Counted from the stretch's first letter, positions 24,803 to 37,357 are shown. The stretch is 64,000 bases of DNA from Kudoa neothunni (GCA_964304625.1 OZ199838.1:8742001-8806000); one strand, 5' to 3'. Made by a program: numbers and translations. Notes: generated from the sequence alone by a model not told the origin.

Positions 24803-26396
24803 TTAAAGGTTGTAAGTAGTTTCTCTTGTGAAGAAAAATCGTTTCACAGCGACTGATAGTAACAGCAATGCTGTTAGAAAAAACGAGAAGAGTGATAATA
24901 CAGCAGCTGTTATAGCAAGGGGTTGTTTTCCTTTAGAAGATAAAATGTTTATTGCACTTCCACGTTGGGACGAGATTGGTGCGGGTATTATCGATTTACC
25001 AGCTTTAGTAGAATAGATGCTTTTGGTTGTTGAAGGAAATTTTGAAGAATCAATTTGTTGTTCCCTGCGATAAATCAAGTTTAAACATACAAGTTACTAT
25101 AATCACATAATTATGAGTTCTTCATCAGAAAATATGGAACCAAATAAATTGTCGGTAAATAAAAATATCAATCTGTTTTTATCGTGTAATACTGGACTAA
25201 AAATAGTGATGAGTACATAGGACAATGAATATTCATACGTTAATTTAACATGTATAATAATATCATCGTGGCCGAACAGTGAATCATTCAGTAGTGTATA
25301 AATAATTTCCGAATTAAAACACTTCTCAGAAAGCGCGTGAAGCTTCTAAATGCTAATTTATTACTTATTTATTTGACAAAGTATACTTCGTTTAGAATAT
25401 TTGGAGCATTCACACAGTTCTTCAACATATAATCTATTAAAAATTGTTTTAAGTCTCTGTTATTTTTTCCAACTAAATTGAAAAAATCATTGTAAAACTA
25501 AAAAAGGTTTAATTGATTCAAGCAAAAGTATGACATACAACAATTTCTTTAAGTTCTGGATTTAAGATTTTCTTGGTGACACTTGACAAATTGCAGTGTT
25601 TGTTCTCTCCACAAATCTTACTCTCGTGGATTACAGATTTAATTAACAAAAGACACTCATCCATGTTATATTTCCCCACAAATGTAGTTTTAAACTTGAT
25701 TGCAGGTTTTTCCACACAATCAGGATTCATGCGCTGGTTGTCCAATATGTTTTTAAATCCATTGAAAAGGCATGGGTGAGAAATTTCTGGGTCATATTTA
25801 TCGACAATTGTACTCCGTATTTTCTATTAACTTATCAAAAAAAATTATATGTAATAATTACTTTAATAATTTTGTTGTATGTTTCAAAAATTATCTTATG
25901 GGAAGTCAAGCAATAGAAATCACTCACAACTGCAGTGTACTCTTGTAGGCCGATACGAAATTTCTTTGCCATCCAGTCATCATAAAGGAATGGATTCTTG
26001 GTGGAAATTCCAATGAAAAATTTCTCCAACGAAAATTCAATAACTGATTTCTCGGCTAAATTCTGTAAATTCATTAATAATTTCACATATGACACATATT
26101 ACTCCGGTTCTAAAATCGTAGTTGTATTTTAGAAATTCGATCAATCCGCTACTTATTTCATTAATCTTAACCCAACTGTTTAAAATTATGTTAAAGTTGC
26201 CTAGCTGAGGTATATTTTCTGTATCTTGTTTTATCATTTTATCGTATTCATTTTCAGTGTATCTTATGATAAAATATATGGCATAGATAACTAAACAAAT
26301 TTATATATACGCATATTTGTATCCTAGCATGTACACATAGTGTACTGTGATCTTGTGCATTTCAACAACATCCCATCTGCACACAGAAGCGGCCAT
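24803..26396 (-). CDS. Eight-exon C-terminally anchored membrane protein, 433 aa
   Basis: Exons 26396-26311, 26262-26103, 26062-25862, 25823-25539, 25497-25387, 25345-25239, 25196-25107 and 25064-24803 join in phase (1302 nt) with GT...AG introns of 38-48 nt. The start is ATG at 26396 (MAASVCRWDV). The C-terminus has one strong membrane helix (ITAAVLSLFSFFLTALLLLSVAV) and a short basic tail. The middle has a spaced cysteine pattern (HPCLFNGF, NPDCVEK, NMDECLLLIK, SKICGENKHC) that recalls the C-terminal lobe of GDA1/CD39 ecto-nucleotidases. However, the apyrase catalytic motifs (DAGSS, GGAST) are absent, so that relation is only a guess. It may be a divergent non-catalytic relative or another surface protein. 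Confidence 0.7.
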
Positions 26397-27583
26397 GTTT
26401 ACATACCACTTTAAATTCCAGTCAGCTATCAAATTATAATTAGTTTAGCGTAGATGTACATAAAAATTTGATATTGATAATCTATTTATTTTTTTATTAA
26501 AAAGGACAATTAGAATTCTTAGACTAACCTATGTAATTTTCAGTTACGTACTATAAATAATAAAAATTTAAATAGAATTGCCCCATAACCTGTTTTAATG
26601 ATTTATTACTCGGGTCTGTATAACTGTAGACATGGATCTTTGTTATCCACTCTTTGTCAGGTTGGGGGAAATTTATTCTACGGTAACAAATCAAAAAATT
26701 GAATAACTGATTCTTCACCAGCACTGTTCCATACTATTGAATAAGTAATAGTTTGTTAGACAAAAACTTATAATGGTAATTACTTCATGACCTTTATCAT
26801 CCTTTGAATTTAAAGAACAATAGTAGAACAAATTTAGAAGAACAAGGTAATTTAAGGTTTTCATCATTCCCAGATCGCCAAGATTACAGGAGATATGCGT
26901 AAATTAATGATAAGCTTCAATCTAAACAAACAAACAGCAATATTTTTATTTTTACAAACCTTAATCTTTATAATTTAAATTTATTGTTGGAAAAAGTACA
27001 ATTCTCCGCGTCAATTTCGGTCAATTTTAGTCAAATGCGATCATACGTAACTAAAAAAGTTGTCGTATAGTTGCTTTATTACTTTAATTAAGACTGAATA
27101 TTTGAGGTTTTGAAAGAGAAACACTCATATATGTTTCATATAATAATTATTAATCCAAGTGATTTATATCCCCCAAATTAATTATGTATGTTAGAACAAA
27201 AATTAGATTTGATAATTACGTTAGGATCAGCTAGAAATAATGGGCCAAATATTAGAGCATGGTGATATAAATTGTAGGTAGTGAGTGTAGGGTTTGTTCA
27301 ACATATGTTGGGGGTGTTTCATAATAAACGAATTTAAACATTTAACTTATTTAAATCTTTAAATATCACGTATGCTGAATAAATAAACGGATATTTATCT
27401 TTAGTCAATTTTTTAAGCTGATTTATATTTTCACAAATACATTTTTTCCTCATGGGAATGATTATGATCCTGGTATGGAAATAATCCAAATTAGTACCTA
27501 CGCTCTAAATATAAATTCTTGTCCTTATACAACCAAGTTCTTTAACAAAATTTTAATATTTCTCCAAAAATTTTTATGGGCGT
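26397..27583. other. Intergenic, AT-rich
   Basis: Upstream of the membrane protein gene and up to the Gypsy 5' LTR. It should hold the promoter of the minus-strand gene. No supported gene or repeat boundary was seen. Confidence 0.35.
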
Positions 27584-27682
27584 TGTAGTATATAATAAAG
27601 ATTAACTATATCCAGAGTACAGTGCGTATATAGATGCTTGTGTTTTCATTGTGAATAGTGTCTCTCTGCGCTCAATACTATA
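27584..27682 (+). repeat. Gypsy 5' LTR
   Basis: 99 bp, starting TGTAGTATATAATAAAG and ending GCTCAATACTATA, matching 31464-31562 with several substitutions. Confidence 0.88.
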
Positions 27683-27706
27683 CTGGCGACGAGGACAATA
27701 GTAAAC

Positions 27707-28258
27707 ATGAACAACACACCGGTATTCAACGAGAAGGAGGAAGATTGGGACAGCTATTTCGAAAGAGTGTCCCTATATGCCCAGGCGAATGGATATGAGA
27801 AAGCCGTGAAAAGGAAATTGTTGTTGGCTGAAATGGACGCCAAAGTCTATGGTATCCTGAAAACATTAGCTGCATCCAAACAAGTCTCTCAGTTGGAATT
27901 AGATGATATAAATGCGCTCTTGAGGAAAAACTTTGGCGCAAAGTCATTGGTACTCGCGGAACGCTTCGCATCTTGGAAAGCGGAGCAAGCTGAGAAGGAG
28001 GCAGTCAAAGATTACGCGATGCGTCTCAAAAAGCTCAGCACTAGCTACGATTTTGGGACATTTATAGAGGAAGCATTACGAGACAAGTTCGTCATTGGAT
28101 TAAAAAGTAGCCTAGCTGCTGCCCAACGAACGCTCCTAACCGAACAAAAAGTGACCCTAGAACGGGCAGCAGACCTGGCGTGTGCGATGGAAATGGAGAA
28201 AGCCGAACAAGAGAAGATGCGACATGAAAATATCAATTCGCTGAGAAATAACAAATAG
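27707..28258 (+). CDS. Gypsy gag, intact 183-codon frame
   Basis: Starts MNNTPVFNEKEEDWDSYFER 24 bases beyond the 5' LTR. It has a retrotransposon gag fold signature (helix-rich, LRKNFGAKSLVLAERFASW, YAMRLKKLS). It ends in a TAG where the frame moves; just downstream, in another frame, two CCHC knuckles follow (CPCCNGRHGTIPC, CFNCGETGHISRPC). So gag lost its nucleic-acid-binding tail by a frameshift. As part of a decayed element it is unlikely to be functional. Confidence 0.85.
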   Translation: MNNTPVFNEKEEDWDSYFERVSLYAQANGYEKAVKRKLLLAEMDAKVYGILKTLAASKQVSQLELDDINALLRKNFGAKSLVLAERFASWKAEQAEKEAVKDYAMRLKKLSTSYDFGTFIEEALRDKFVIGLKSSLAAAQRTLLTEQKVTLERAADLACAMEMEKAEQEKMRHENINSLRNNK

Positions 28259-28269
28259 ACCCCCTAAAA

Positions 28270-31034
28270 AGTACTATAGAAGTGGTCATAGATGTCCCTG
28301 TTGCAACGGGAGACATGGGACGATCCCCTGCAGATTCGCGAAAGCAACATGCTTTAATTGTGGCGAGACGGGGCACATCTCTAGGCCCTGCAAAAAGGTC
28401 TGAAAAGATGGAAATATCAAATCAGTCTCAGATGATAACAATATTCGTGATAATGTTTTTGATATTAATTATGTGGCTCCTATATTTTTGCGTTTACTCA
28501 TTAATTCGCACGCTATTAATATAGAAGTGGATACTGGATCACCGGTTACACTAATCAATTAAAGAAATTTTAAGCAAATAGGAGGAAGATTATCTAGCGT
28601 AACATCGGTTTTCAGAGGATATGATGGTTCTATAATTCGGATTAAAGGAATGTGTCTAGTCGATGTGTTATACAAAAGTAAGCAATACAAATTACCACTA
28701 TACGTCTCGGATGATGAAGGTATCAACATCACAGGAAAAGACTGGCTAAAGAGTATTGCAACAAATGGTCGTTGGAAATCAAAAAGGTCCCTTGTCCACC
28801 TATACGAGACATCTGTGATTGGTATAGCGAGCTGTTTTCGGATGAAATTGGAAAACTTAAAGGTATGAAAGTGTCGATTACCTTGAAAAATGATATTTTG
28901 CCTGTATTTCACAAACCCATCCAGACTAATTTCGTTGTACGAACGAGATATGGTATCAACTAAACTTGATCGTTTAGTTGAATGTCAAATACTAAAACAA
29001 GTGAAGTTTAGCAAATGGGCGCCCCTTATTGTTGCCGTGGGAAAAAAAGAACAGTGGGATTCGTATTTGTGCCGATTTTTCGATGTGATTGATATGGCAA
29101 ACGCCTACCTACAATTAGAAGTTGATAATGATTCTAGAGAATTGTTGACGATAACTACACATAAAGGCCTATATTAATATCAAAGACTACCGTTTGGATT
29201 AGCATCCGCCCTGCGAAATGGCAACGTACAATGGATGATATTAAAGGCGTTCCGAGTGTTCAATGTTATTTGGATGATATAATTATAAGTGGGAAAACTA
29301 ACGAAGAGCACATGGAAATACTTGAACATGTCATGAGGTTACTGAATAACCACGATGTCAAAGTAAATGCAGTTTCCTTTTTGACTCCGTGGAATACTGC
29401 GGATATATTATCTCAAGTGACGGTATTAAGAAAAGTTTAAAAAATATGGAGACAATCGAAAATATGGAGCGACCAGTGGATAAGAAAGGCGTTTGTACTT
29501 TCTGTGGAATGATAAATTATTACAGAAATTTTATTCCTTACTTGGCAGAGTTCATCCAACCTTTGTACGATTTACTAACTAAAAATAAAGAATTTTTCTG
29601 GGATGAAACACATGAAAAGACTTTTAGGAAAACATAAGAAGAGCTGTTAAACGACAAAGTACTAATTCCGTTCGACCTCTCGTTGCAAATAACGTTAGCA
29701 ACGGACGCATCAACAAATGGTATCGATGCAGTGTTATCTCATGTGATGGAGAATGGTAATGAAAGACCGATTATTTTTGTTTCAAGATCTCTTTCAAAAA
29801 GTGAGCAGAATTACTCCAACTTTGAGAGAAAAGGTCTGGCCATTGTGTGGGTAGTTAAAAAATTGAATCATTATTTGGAAGACAGACGCTTCTCATTAAT
29901 AACAGATCACAAACCATTATTAGGTATCTTCAACTCGAATACGAGAATCCCTAAGATTGCCGTTTCAAGAATACAGAGAGGTGCTGTGATACTTTCGGGA
30001 TACCAATTCCAAATGAAATATAAGGCGGGTAATGTCAACTTACCTGCCGACTGTCTTTCACACCTTCATACGCAAAATGGAAATGGAATGATAGCGTCTA
30101 ATGATAATTTGATTTACGATGCAATCTTTATCAAATCTGTTTCTAGTCAAATAGATAGTGCATTTCCACCTCAGAAGATCAAACACGAAACTGAAAATGA
30201 TAATATCCTCAAGAGTGTGCTGGAGAATTATGAAAAGGGATGGAGACAAAAAGTAGACGCGCGATTAATTCCTTTCAAAGAAAGGAAGGACGAGATATCC
30301 TGCATAGAGGGCGTATTCTGCGTGGGCGAAAGACTTAATATTCTCGAAAAGTTAAGACCGAAGATTCTGCAACGGTTACATAATGGTCATTTGGGTATCA
30401 CGAGAACGAAGGCTCTGGCAATGAGTTATGTATGATGGCCCCGAATTGACCTAGACATAGAGAGACTCATATTTGACTGTAAAAGTCGTCAAGAAGGGAA
30501 GCGTCATATGCCCCCAAAGAGCCCAGCACATCAGTGGGAAAAGTGCTCTGGGCCAACGGAGTGAATACACATTGATTTTGAAGGACCTATTAATCAACAA
30601 TATTTCTTGATCATGGTGGATTCATTCTCTAAATGGCCCGAAGTAATTATGATGGAAACAACCAATAGCGTCGAATTGGTAAGAGTTTTAAGAACATTGT
30701 TTGCGAGACTTGGAATTCCGGAAATGTTGGTGTCAGATAACGGTCCACAGTTTACATCTAAAGAGATAGCTCAATTTGTGAGTGAAAATGATATATCTCA
30801 CAGATTTATATTCCCATACCATCCTGCGACGAATGGACTAGCCGAAAGGTTCGTGCAAACATTCAAAGGATGTCTAGACAAGACTAACGAGGATCCTCAA
30901 AAATGTATAGACAGATTCTTACTCCACTATAGAAATACACCACACAGTACAACTCAAAAGGAACCTGCGGTGCTGATGATTGGTCGAAAAATAAGGTCTT
31001 ATTTTGATACGTTGAAGCCAATAAGGAGGAAGTG
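28270..31034 (+). pseudogene. Gypsy pol remnants (protease, RT, RNase H, integrase)
   Basis: In order: CCHC knuckles (28290-28390); protease active site VDTGSPVTLI near 28530 followed by a stop; a partial reverse transcriptase with a visible deletion and the YLDD box near 29270; RNase H (TLATDASTNGIDAVL, LITDHKPLLGIF) at 29683-30100; integrase zinc region near 30390 and core with HIDFEGP, VSDNGPQFTS and the Glu in GLAERFVQTFKG at 30600-30870. The integrase catalytic triad is kept although the frame is broken several times. The end of the element encodes a Gln/Glu-rich tail before the 3' LTR. Confidence 0.85.
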
Positions 31035-31463
31035 ATTAACAGGACGAAGAGAAGGCCCCAGAATTCTGAATATGAATGATACGATTTCGATCCGAAATTT
31101 TGGTAAGGGTGCAAAATGGCTTAGAGGTAAAGTAGTTGGAATTGTGACACCACTAACCCACATGGTGGAGTTTATGGATGTTACCTTAAACGGCATATTG
31201 ATCATCTTGTCAAATTATCAACAGGTCAGTACTTTAAATTAAGCAGAGTTTCAATAGATGATGATGTCGTGGAAATAGAAGATCTTGGCCTGGTTCCCGA
31301 CTAGAGAATGCCACCGTAGAAGAGAATAATGAACACAATGACTTGGAGGTCATTCCAAATCCAAACGTTGTTGAAGAACCTAATGTTAGAAAATCAAGCA
31401 TTGTGACAAAGAAGCCCGGGTGGCTAGATATGTTCACCTCTTAAATCCCCGGGAAGCAAGGAG

Positions 31464-31562
31464 TGTAATATATAATAAGGATTAACTATATCCAGGGTAC
31501 GGTGCGCATATATACGCTTGTGTTTTTATTTTGAATAGTGTTTCTCTGCGCTCATTACTACA
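31464..31562 (+). repeat. Gypsy 3' LTR
   Basis: 99 bp, TGTAATATATAATAAGG to CATTACTACA, followed by GGTGT. Confidence 0.88.
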
Positions 31563-31689
31563 GGTGTAATACAAAATTCAGTCCTCATTCTGGTTAAAAT
31601 ACACTCAATAGGGCTCCAATTAGGAATAATCGTACACAATCGGAAAATTACAACAATGAGAGTTTTCCTTTTTTTTTGTTTACAAGTTA

Positions 31690-32480
31690 AAACCCCTGGC
31701 GCAACTTATTAGGTTGTGGAATTCTGGTTGGTCAGACCTCTTCTATTAACGCTTTAGGCACCGCAGGACGTAACATGAAACCCCGCCCCTTATCTATATG
31801 CGGTACCGTGGGACTTTAACCCACTAAACATCCTCGTCTCAGGGCGACCACCACCCAAAACCCTATCCTTTAAAAAACGTTGGCTCTGTGAGGGCTGCAA
31901 ATTACTTTCCTTTCACTAGGTTCCGGAGATTCAAACCCCTAATCACGCCCACCCCACTCCACAACGAGCGTATACTTTAACCACAGCTCCCAAATATGGG
32001 ATGGAGACCCACCGACATGGAAGCAGTAATCTGACCACCGGCGGATTCGAACCCATTACTGTTGGGTCTCCGACTTCTCCAGTTTAGTGCGGGAAACATT
32101 CGGGCGGCCGCGGGGTCAGCACTTACAAACTGTTCCCCTCAGAATCCAAACCGTGTTTGACCCCGGGTTCTCCACCACGACAGCTCTAGTCTTAGACCTA
32201 CGAGTTGCTTACGGAGCTTTTGGGTCTAAGCCGAACGTAGGAGACCGGGCGAGGAGAATCCCGTTTCGTTCGGAAGCGGAGGCGCGCCCGACCATTTTGG
32301 AGACCCGGAAAAGCTCGGAATCACCAGCCCCTCACCCTATATAAACCACCTCGTGATTAGAGTAGATTGTCTTGTTTATTTCTTACTCGAGTTTCCCCTT
32401 TTTTTTGCATTTTTGGCGCGACATTTCAATTACCTCGTGGTCCTGAGCCCGAGTGACACACCGATGTGCTATCTGTCCTC
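31690..32480 (-). repeat. GC-rich retroposon-like island with tRNA-type B boxes
   Basis: Base composition is much richer in G and C than its neighbours. On the minus strand two RNA polymerase III B-box-like motifs occur: GGGTTCGAATCC (complement of 32043-32054, a near-perfect box) and GGGTTTGAATCTC (near 31925-31938), the second preceded by an A-box-like TGTGGTTAAAGTAT. This suggests tRNA-derived SINE material. The right part also has LTR-like features (CCCTATATAAACC, a T-run, then TTTGGCGCGACA). The exact unit boundaries were not found. The 85-codon open frame at 32087-32344 is not a credible gene. Confidence 0.45.
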
Positions 32481-32639
32481 GGCTATATGAGAGTTTTCCG
32501 TGACTTGGTGACGGTTGATTCAATAACGATAATTTATTTCAGCTAATTTAGAAACAATGTGGAATTTAAAATTAATGTTTTACATAAACTCGGCTTATTA
32601 CCGACGAGCAAAATAATGTTAATGTGGTGTAACTATGGC

Positions 32640-33258
32640 GCTAATTTCGCATAAACAACTTGGCGACAACTATATCTTCAGTTGTCCGACTTGTAAAAGA
32701 AAATAGTCCATTAGAAATGGAACTAATTTTAAAAGTTAGAGACTATCTATCTTTATGGAAAATTTTCTTGTTTTTCGTCCTTAATATACAATTCAAGAAT
32801 GTAGCCTACGAAAAGATACAAAAACTCATACAATTGACTTCCCGCACAACTATTCTTAATCTCATAGAATTTATTGGGAGTTTTATAACTCTGAAAAGTA
32901 TTGATAGGTTCGAAAAAATTGGTGGGGAAGGAGTGATAGTCCAAATCAATGTGTCGTAACTAAGAGAAAGTACAATGTAAGCCTTCCCCTAAAGAGTCAA
33001 CAGTACTGGATTGGTGGTGTAATTGATGAGAATGGAAAATGCTTTTTTTTCTTAAACAAAAGAGGAACTGAAAAATACTTGAAGATACAATCTTGAGGCA
33101 CGTGAAGAGAGGTCCACAATTCGGGTCGATAGTCGGAGAGGTTGTTCTGATTTAAAAAATTTATCGTTTCTTCATGTAACAGTAACTCACAATCAAAACT
33201 TCATTTTTGAATCTGGCATTCAAAAAAACAGGACTGAACGTATCTGGGGTATCTTTAA
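32640..33258 (+). pseudogene. ISXO2-like (IS1595-type) transposase relic
   Basis: Scattered frames match the order of an ISXO2-like transposase: a helix region (SRTTILNLIEFIGSF), KIGGEGVIVQIN where the family normally has a catalytic Asp (here Asn), KRKYNVSLPLKSQQYWIGGVIDENGKCFFF, and LHVTVTHNQNFIFE with NRTERIWG near the end. Several stops and frameshifts separate the pieces. This family is known from animal genomes as well as bacterial insertion sequences. The relic ends at a TTAA that starts a piggyBac-like tip. Confidence 0.65.
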
Positions 33259-33322
33259 CCCCTCCCCGAACCAACAGATTTGAAAAACCGTGTATGCCCA
33301 AGCGGGGTCTCGCGAGACCCCA
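33259..33322 (+). mobile_element. Possible piggyBac end (PB7) without transposase
   Basis: TTAA at 33255-33258 is followed by CCCCTCCCCGAACC and, about 45 nt in, the palindrome GGGGTCTCGCGAGACCCC. This resembles the subterminal blocks of PB2, PB4 and PB6. No partner end or transposase was found nearby, so the element is truncated or a coincidence. Confidence 0.4.
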
Positions 33323-34120
33323 ATATAAATAGAACTTAAACTTAATTAAATTACATCAAACTCGTACACTTAAAAGTAAACATAATAATGAACTGATTGA
33401 TGTTATAATTATTATGTAATTTCTTGGCTGTCAATAAATATTTAAATTTTTGCGATTCGGCAGGTAACGAAGGTTACACTTGAATGAGCATATTATATAT
33501 TTTGATGTATGCACATATTGTTAATGCACGAACAATTTAATTGTCCAAAGAAACTAAAGGCATTATGGAACCAATAATTAGAAAATAAGTGAGGCAAAAT
33601 ATTACACAACACTCGCACGTTTAACCTGTAACACTCGACTGCCACATGGCGGTGAAGGACTTATCTTAAGATTAAGAAGTTCAACATATCTGTTAAATTA
33701 AACGAATTTCATTATAGTTAAAGTGCACATTTAGTTCAAAATTAAATATTCTGGCACATGTGTCGACGGTATTGTATTCGGGATTTTGTACCAAAATTAG
33801 ATGTTACCATAATTAACTGAGTACTTCCTATCGATATTCTTTTATTTTATTATGAACATTCGTGAAAGAATCGACGAAAAAAAAGATTCATAGAAGGGTG
33901 TTCTTTAGGTACCACATCCTGTCCTATTACCAATTTTTAAGGTCCATTGATAAATTAAGTTAGATCTAATCGAATACATTTTAATGAAACAAAGGTATAT
34001 ATTAATTTTTTCTAATTTTAATGTGATAGGGAGTTTTATTCAATGTTATAAACCGTTCAAATTAAAAAAATCAATACTTTTGAAAAGATGGGCGCAATAA
34101 AGAAAAGGTTGGGAAACATT
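33323..34120. other. Intergenic, nothing recognised
   Basis: AT-rich, no supported gene. The transition into Helitron copy B is gradual, so its left limit is uncertain by several tens of bases. Confidence 0.3.
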
Positions 34121-35124
34121 TCCTTAAGTTTAATATTCAAATCGATATATAATTTTTTCCCGGTAAAAATAATTCATCATGATATAAACGCTACATAAAA
34201 ATATGCGACACCGCATTCTATACGTAGTTTAAGAATTTATATTAACGATTACTTTTGCACAAAATACAGTCCCTTCTCAATACGTGTCATGTAAGTTAAT
34301 AAGAAATCATTGGTCTATTCGATCTAACTGATATTTTCACAAAGTTTTCGTTAATCTACGAATAGTTCAATACGAAGGAATTTGTTTAGAGCAATCAAAA
34401 AGTACGTTATTTTTTAAAAGGGTGCATTCCTTCAAGAAAACCAGTTGATGTTTAAGCATTACTGTAATTTTTCAAACCAAAAACACCTTTCCATTTTTGA
34501 TTTAATCGTATTTTGTTAATTAAATGCGTATATTTTTGAACCAGTAAATATTCTTGATAAAAAGCAAGGTTGGATTTATTTATACATCGTGAAATTTTAT
34601 TACAATAGTGAACACGTAAGTTACCGCTCACAGCTTTTAAAAAATCATTGGCATCATTATAAAATTGCGAAAAAAGGAGTAACAATTAATATTTTTGTTT
34701 CTGACGCACCTTAGGTTGATTTTATTTTTTTATCGTTTGTAGACTAATAATAAATTTTATAACTAGAAGGATTAATTTTTATCGCATAATTTTGAAAAGA
34801 ATTGAAAGTCCTATTTAAGTTACTCAATGGTTTTGTTTCATAAATAACTGAACTTTAATCGCTAGTTACATTTCTCTTAAAATTAAGGTCATCATAGGTT
34901 TGGTCAATAATTTGTAAAATAAACTTAAAAAATACTCAATTATTTCTCTCCATACCTCTATTAATATTTGAATGGAAAGTGTGCGCATATTTTCGTTTAT
35001 CTAAGTCATCACATTGCAAAAATGATGATAAGCTTTAAAATGCATAAATTAAAATAGAAAAATAAAGCTAGAAGTTAAAATTTTCCATCACATAATACCA
35101 GGCAAAGCTGGGCATTAGCGCTAG
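34121..35124 (+). mobile_element. Non-autonomous Helitron, copy B (5'-truncated)
   Basis: Closely matches 20230-21310 of copy A, for example GCGACACCGCATTCTATA and CTTTTGCACAAAATAC. It ends at CTAG|T (35121-35124) after the hairpin CCAGGCAAAGCTGG. Copy A continues about 90 nt beyond the equivalent point. No 5' TC terminus was found. A 77-codon frame inside (34452-34685) is present only as a by-product of the repeat. Confidence 0.75.
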
Positions 35125-36185
35125 TCAAAAATATGCGTTAAATATTACACAACGAAATATGTACAAATTTTATCAATAATAAGAGTATTAGATTTTAAGA
35201 TAATACAATAACATTACTAGATGCGGATTCATATGTGGGCAAATCTATAGGATCCGGAAATCAGAATATCAGTGTCGATGGTTGATCACATTATCAATGA
35301 ATAGAAGGATATTTTAGATTAGTTTTAATCATTGCATTAAAAAAATGAGAAAATTTTTCAATATTTCTGGCGTAATCAAAACTTTTTTGTTCGAAATGTG
35401 ACTTAATGTGATGCATCAAAATTTTCGAATCGTGATGACTTTATAGACCTACTAATTAATAGTGGCTTCAATTTCAGCTCGCGGATAAATTTGCAGAAAA
35501 GATAATTGAAACTCAGCCTGCTATATATTTTACTCAGATTCATGAAAATTTGAATATGTTTTGTTGGGACCAAGGTGCTAAAAACTCATTTCATTGACAC
35601 TGTGAGTGTTAAATAAAGAAGAATATTGAAGAGCGATTTTAGTTTAGCGATGACGATTTGACATATTCAAATGCGGCTTATCTAAATTCGCCACGCAATT
35701 TGATTGATTTTACTCGATAACATTCTCTGGTTCCATCAAGAAATCCTTATGAAATAGAAATGCCTCTATTACAAAACCTTCCTCTAGGTTTTAGAATAAC
35801 ACTGTGTTTTTTAGAGTGCATAATCAAAAGATAATATTCTCAAACAAAGTTTAATGTTTATCAGATATGTATACAAATAAATTTTTGAATATATCAGAAC
35901 TTTATGTTTTAATCGTATAATATATTTTTAAGCTGGAAATCTATGAAAAAATAACTTATATACATTTTATTAAATTAAATGCATTACTATTATTTATATT
36001 ACACTGTATAAATTTCACCGTCATAAGTTTACTTTTATTCGGAATAATGATCAAATAGTTGTTACGATTTCCGGATAATCAAACATTATTATCGACATGT
36101 CATTTCAATAAAATCCAAATAAAATTTAACATATCTTCCAGAGAGCTAGATTTTCAGATAATCGAGGTTTGACTGTATATTATTG
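35125..36185. other. AT-rich region with a possible pogo/Tigger end
   Basis: No gene was found. At 36150-36173 the sequence CAGATAATCGAGGTTTGACTG followed by TA looks like the terminal repeat of a pogo/Tigger-type Tc1/mariner element. A matching left end was not found. Confidence 0.35.
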
Positions 36186-37124
36186 CAGTGGTTCTTAACT
36201 TTTCTTGCTTGCGGACCCCTAGTGTGTTTAATGGGTTTGGCGCAAATCCCATTATGTTTTTGTATATAACCTGAACATACATACAAATATTTTAACTTAA
36301 ATTACTTACCCATTATTCCCAATTTAATTAAAATATATATCATGTAAATTAATTATGTAATAATTATGTAGTAAAATATATATTAATAATTAAGCAACGA
36401 ATTATTTTGGGTATTAATAGAATTAATAATGAAAATTTTCCCAGTAATTTTTTTAAAAATTATTAAAATAATAACAAAGTATAGAAAATGACTTATAATA
36501 TATTATAATAAAATTTATTGAATCAATACATACATATATATACATTTAAAAGTAAGACCCATACAAAAATTTAAAGTGAAAGATGCTCTTGAAATAACTG
36601 AAATATTTTTGCAACAAGAAATCACTATTTACATTAATGGTTGTGTTTATTAGAATAATGCGTTAGCAAAGGAGGAATTATTATAGAATAGAATTCGAGT
36701 TTAATGCAAACAACATATTCCTTATGTAAATAATTAACATTAAAAGTATATATATAACGAGATTTGTGTAGTCGTTTTTATCAAAAATTTCACTGAAGTT
36801 TGACAAAGTATTTGAACGAGCGACATGTAATTGATTTAGCGGAATTGTTTTGATGATAACCAGCGTGATAAACCTAGACTCGCAAAAATGGGTTGTTGTA
36901 AAGGATTATTCACTTTAATTGCATAATCTGCAACTCCATCAAATATTTTTCGGAAATTTTCTTATAAATAAAAGTATTTATACGAAACATTAGCGCAAAA
37001 GAATATTCAATATTTTTAATAATTCGCTATTATTAAAAGGCACCCAATTATAATGAATGTATGTTGAAAAAATTGGATTCGAATTTTATTGAAACCACCC
37101 ACGGACTCAGGTTAAGAACGGCTG
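36186..37124. mobile_element. Possible non-autonomous hAT element
   Basis: Starts CAGTGGTTCTTAACTT and ends, reversed, CAGCCGTTCTTAACCTGAG, a typical hAT-style inverted repeat. The left tip continues with GCGGACCCCTAG, common in this superfamily. The flanking 8 bp do not match, so the target duplication is lost or the edges are slightly off. No transposase frame. Confidence 0.5.
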
Positions 37125-37357
37125 CTATAACGAATAACGGGAACATCGAAGGTCGTAATTTAAGTTGGACAATTTATTACGACTTGTTCATATTTAAGAT
37201 CAATCTTTCCTCTCAATGACATTTAATAGTTATGCTGATATTTGCAGAAGACAAAAATATTTTAGGATTCGTAAGCGACGCGAGAAAGACTTAAATGCAT
37301 AGCGGAACGTACTAGGTGCGCCTGCGTGCAACCTCTAAGTCTCAAAATTTGGTTAAT

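Larger units (their letters stand above)
27584..31562 (+). mobile_element. Gypsy-type LTR retrotransposon, decayed
   Basis: 3979 bp with two 99-bp LTRs (27584-27682 and 31464-31562). Flanks are GGCGT on the left and GGTGT on the right, a 5-bp target duplication with one mismatch. A primer-binding-type TGGCGACGAGG follows the 5' LTR after one base. Gag and pol domains are in the Gypsy order (protease, reverse transcriptase, RNase H, integrase) but carry many stops, frameshifts and deletions. Confidence 0.9.

Noticed and set aside
32087-32344. 85-codon plus-strand open frame
   Set aside because: It lies inside the GC-rich repeat-like island, where stop codons are rare by composition, and shows no domain or splice context.
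34452-34685. 77-codon minus-strand frame
   Set aside because: It lies within Helitron copy B; the equivalent frame is broken in copies A and C.
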